Assembly (NCBI GenBank): GCA_003483885.1
Contig: DMXI01000052.1
Coordinates: 1-7,565 of the forward strand
Length of the DNA stretch: 7,565 nucleotides
Direction of reading: 5' to 3'
Source of the DNA: Microscillaceae bacterium
GTDB taxonomy: Bacteria > Bacteroidota > Bacteroidia > Cytophagales > Microscillaceae
The notes beneath the pieces were generated by a model. It made no database searches, was not told the origin of the DNA, and saw only the letters and a list, made by a program, of their open reading frames with translations. Position numbers and translations under genes: made by a program. Of the stretch, positions 6,843 to 7,565 are shown piece by piece. Position 1 is the first letter of the stretch. Each line of letters starts with the position of its first letter.

Positions 6843-7565
6843 ATGAACAATAATCTCAATACCCCAGTGACCTTTGCCTGTGGCAAAACGATGAAAAATC
6901 GCTTTATGTTGGCGCCTTTGACCAATAAGCAAAGCCACGAAGATGGGAGTCTTTCGGATGTAGAATATCATTGGCTTGCAAAAAGAGCCGAAGGACAATT
7001 TGGCTTGGTGATGACTTGTGCTACTAGTGTGCAGGCCAATGGCAAATGCTGGTCAGGTCAGTTGGGGATTTATGATGACAGACACCTGCCTGGGCACCAG
7101 CGATTGGTACAAAAAATACAAGAACAAGGGAGTTTGGCGGTAACCCAGCTACACCACGGAGGGATGCGGAGTGACGAAGCACTGACTGGGGAAAAGCCAG
7201 TGGGCCCTTCGGATAACGAAGCAGAAAATGTAAGAGGTTTGTCAATAGAAGAAGTAGAGCAGTTGAGGGATGATTTTATAGCGGCCGCAGTGAGAGCCCA
7301 AAAGGCGGGGTACGATGGGGCAGAGGTACATGGCGCTCACGGTTATATGCTTACCCAATTTATCAGCAAGGAGATCAACCAACGCAGCGACCACTATGGT
7401 GGAAGTTTGGAAAACCGAAGCCGGTTATTATTTGAGGTAGTTCAGGGGATTCGCGAAGCTTGTGGCAAAGCATTTTTGCTAGGGGTAAGACTGTCTCCCG
7501 AGCGATTTGGTATGGAGCCACAAGAAATCAAAACCATTAGCCAACAATTGATTGACAGCGGTTGG
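6843..7565 (+). CDS. Old Yellow Enzyme family NADH:flavin oxidoreductase (N-terminal part, cut by window end)
   Basis: FMN-dependent TIM-barrel oxidoreductase of the OYE family, which usually reduces activated C=C bonds such as those of enones using NAD(P)H. The open frame begins at the ATG at 6843 and runs 241 codons to the window edge without a stop; complete relatives are about 350-400 aa. Visible family signatures are NRFMLAPLTNKQS (19-31), FMN-contacting Q102 in TQLHHGG, the substrate-binding pair H163 and H166 in EVHGAHGY, the INQRSDHYGGSLENR block (178-192), and R216 in GVRLSPERFG. Thr27 stands where YqjM-type enzymes carry a redox-sensing Cys, closer to classical OYEs. It follows pnkp after 56 A/T-rich nt with no hairpin or recognisable promoter, so read-through is possible. 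No link to RNA repair is visible and the natural substrate cannot be told. Confidence 0.93.
   Translation, partial: MNNNLNTPVTFACGKTMKNRFMLAPLTNKQSHEDGSLSDVEYHWLAKRAEGQFGLVMTCATSVQANGKCWSGQLGIYDDRHLPGHQRLVQKIQEQGSLAVTQLHHGGMRSDEALTGEKPVGPSDNEAENVRGLSIEEVEQLRDDFIAAAVRAQKAGYDGAEVHGAHGYMLTQFISKEINQRSDHYGGSLENRSRLLFEVVQGIREACGKAFLLGVRLSPERFGMEPQEIKTISQQLIDSGW

Overview
The window looks like chromosomal DNA of a Bacteroidota bacterium, most likely a Cytophagales (Microscilla-like) marine gliding bacterium. This is an inference. It rests on A/T-rich leaders with no Shine-Dalgarno sequence before all four genes, a large 7TM-DISM/SpoIIE signalling protein of a type common in that group, and heptamer-repeat intergenic DNA. 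No rRNA, tRNA, CRISPR array, insertion sequence or phage gene was seen.

Layout. Positions 1-222 are non-coding and repeat-rich: two short arrays of degenerate 7-nt units, GC-rich patches carrying GCATTGCG, and a hairpin just past the end of the first gene. Positions 223-2406 (minus strand) encode a membrane sensor: a lipoprotein-like signal, a jelly-roll ectodomain, seven transmembrane helices, a coiled coil and a cytoplasmic PP2C/SpoIIE phosphatase. A 235-nt divergent intergenic region follows. On the plus strand come Hen1 (2642-4033), a structured 176-nt gap, Pnkp (4210-6786), a 56-nt gap, and the first 241 codons of an Old Yellow Enzyme-type flavin oxidoreductase (6843 to the window end).

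How the genes work together. Hen1 and Pnkp are the two subunits of the known bacterial Pnkp/Hen1 RNA repair complex. Pnkp heals the ends of a cleaved RNA: its phosphatase clears the 2',3'-cyclic phosphate and its kinase phosphorylates the 5'-OH. Hen1 methylates the terminal 2'-OH, and the Pnkp ligase domain, which needs the Hen1 N-terminal half for activity, seals the break. The repaired RNA, classically a ribotoxin-cut tRNA, then carries a 2'-O-methyl group that blocks re-cleavage. All catalytic motifs of both proteins are visible and intact. The sensor is divergently transcribed and the oxidoreductase lies downstream; nothing in their sequences ties either to RNA repair.

The RNA repair pair is a described system, not a new one. 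The least explained part is the Hen1-Pnkp gap. It holds a nested inverted repeat, a separate perfect short hairpin and a near-perfect 14-nt direct repeat, which suggests that the two subunits may be expressed unequally.
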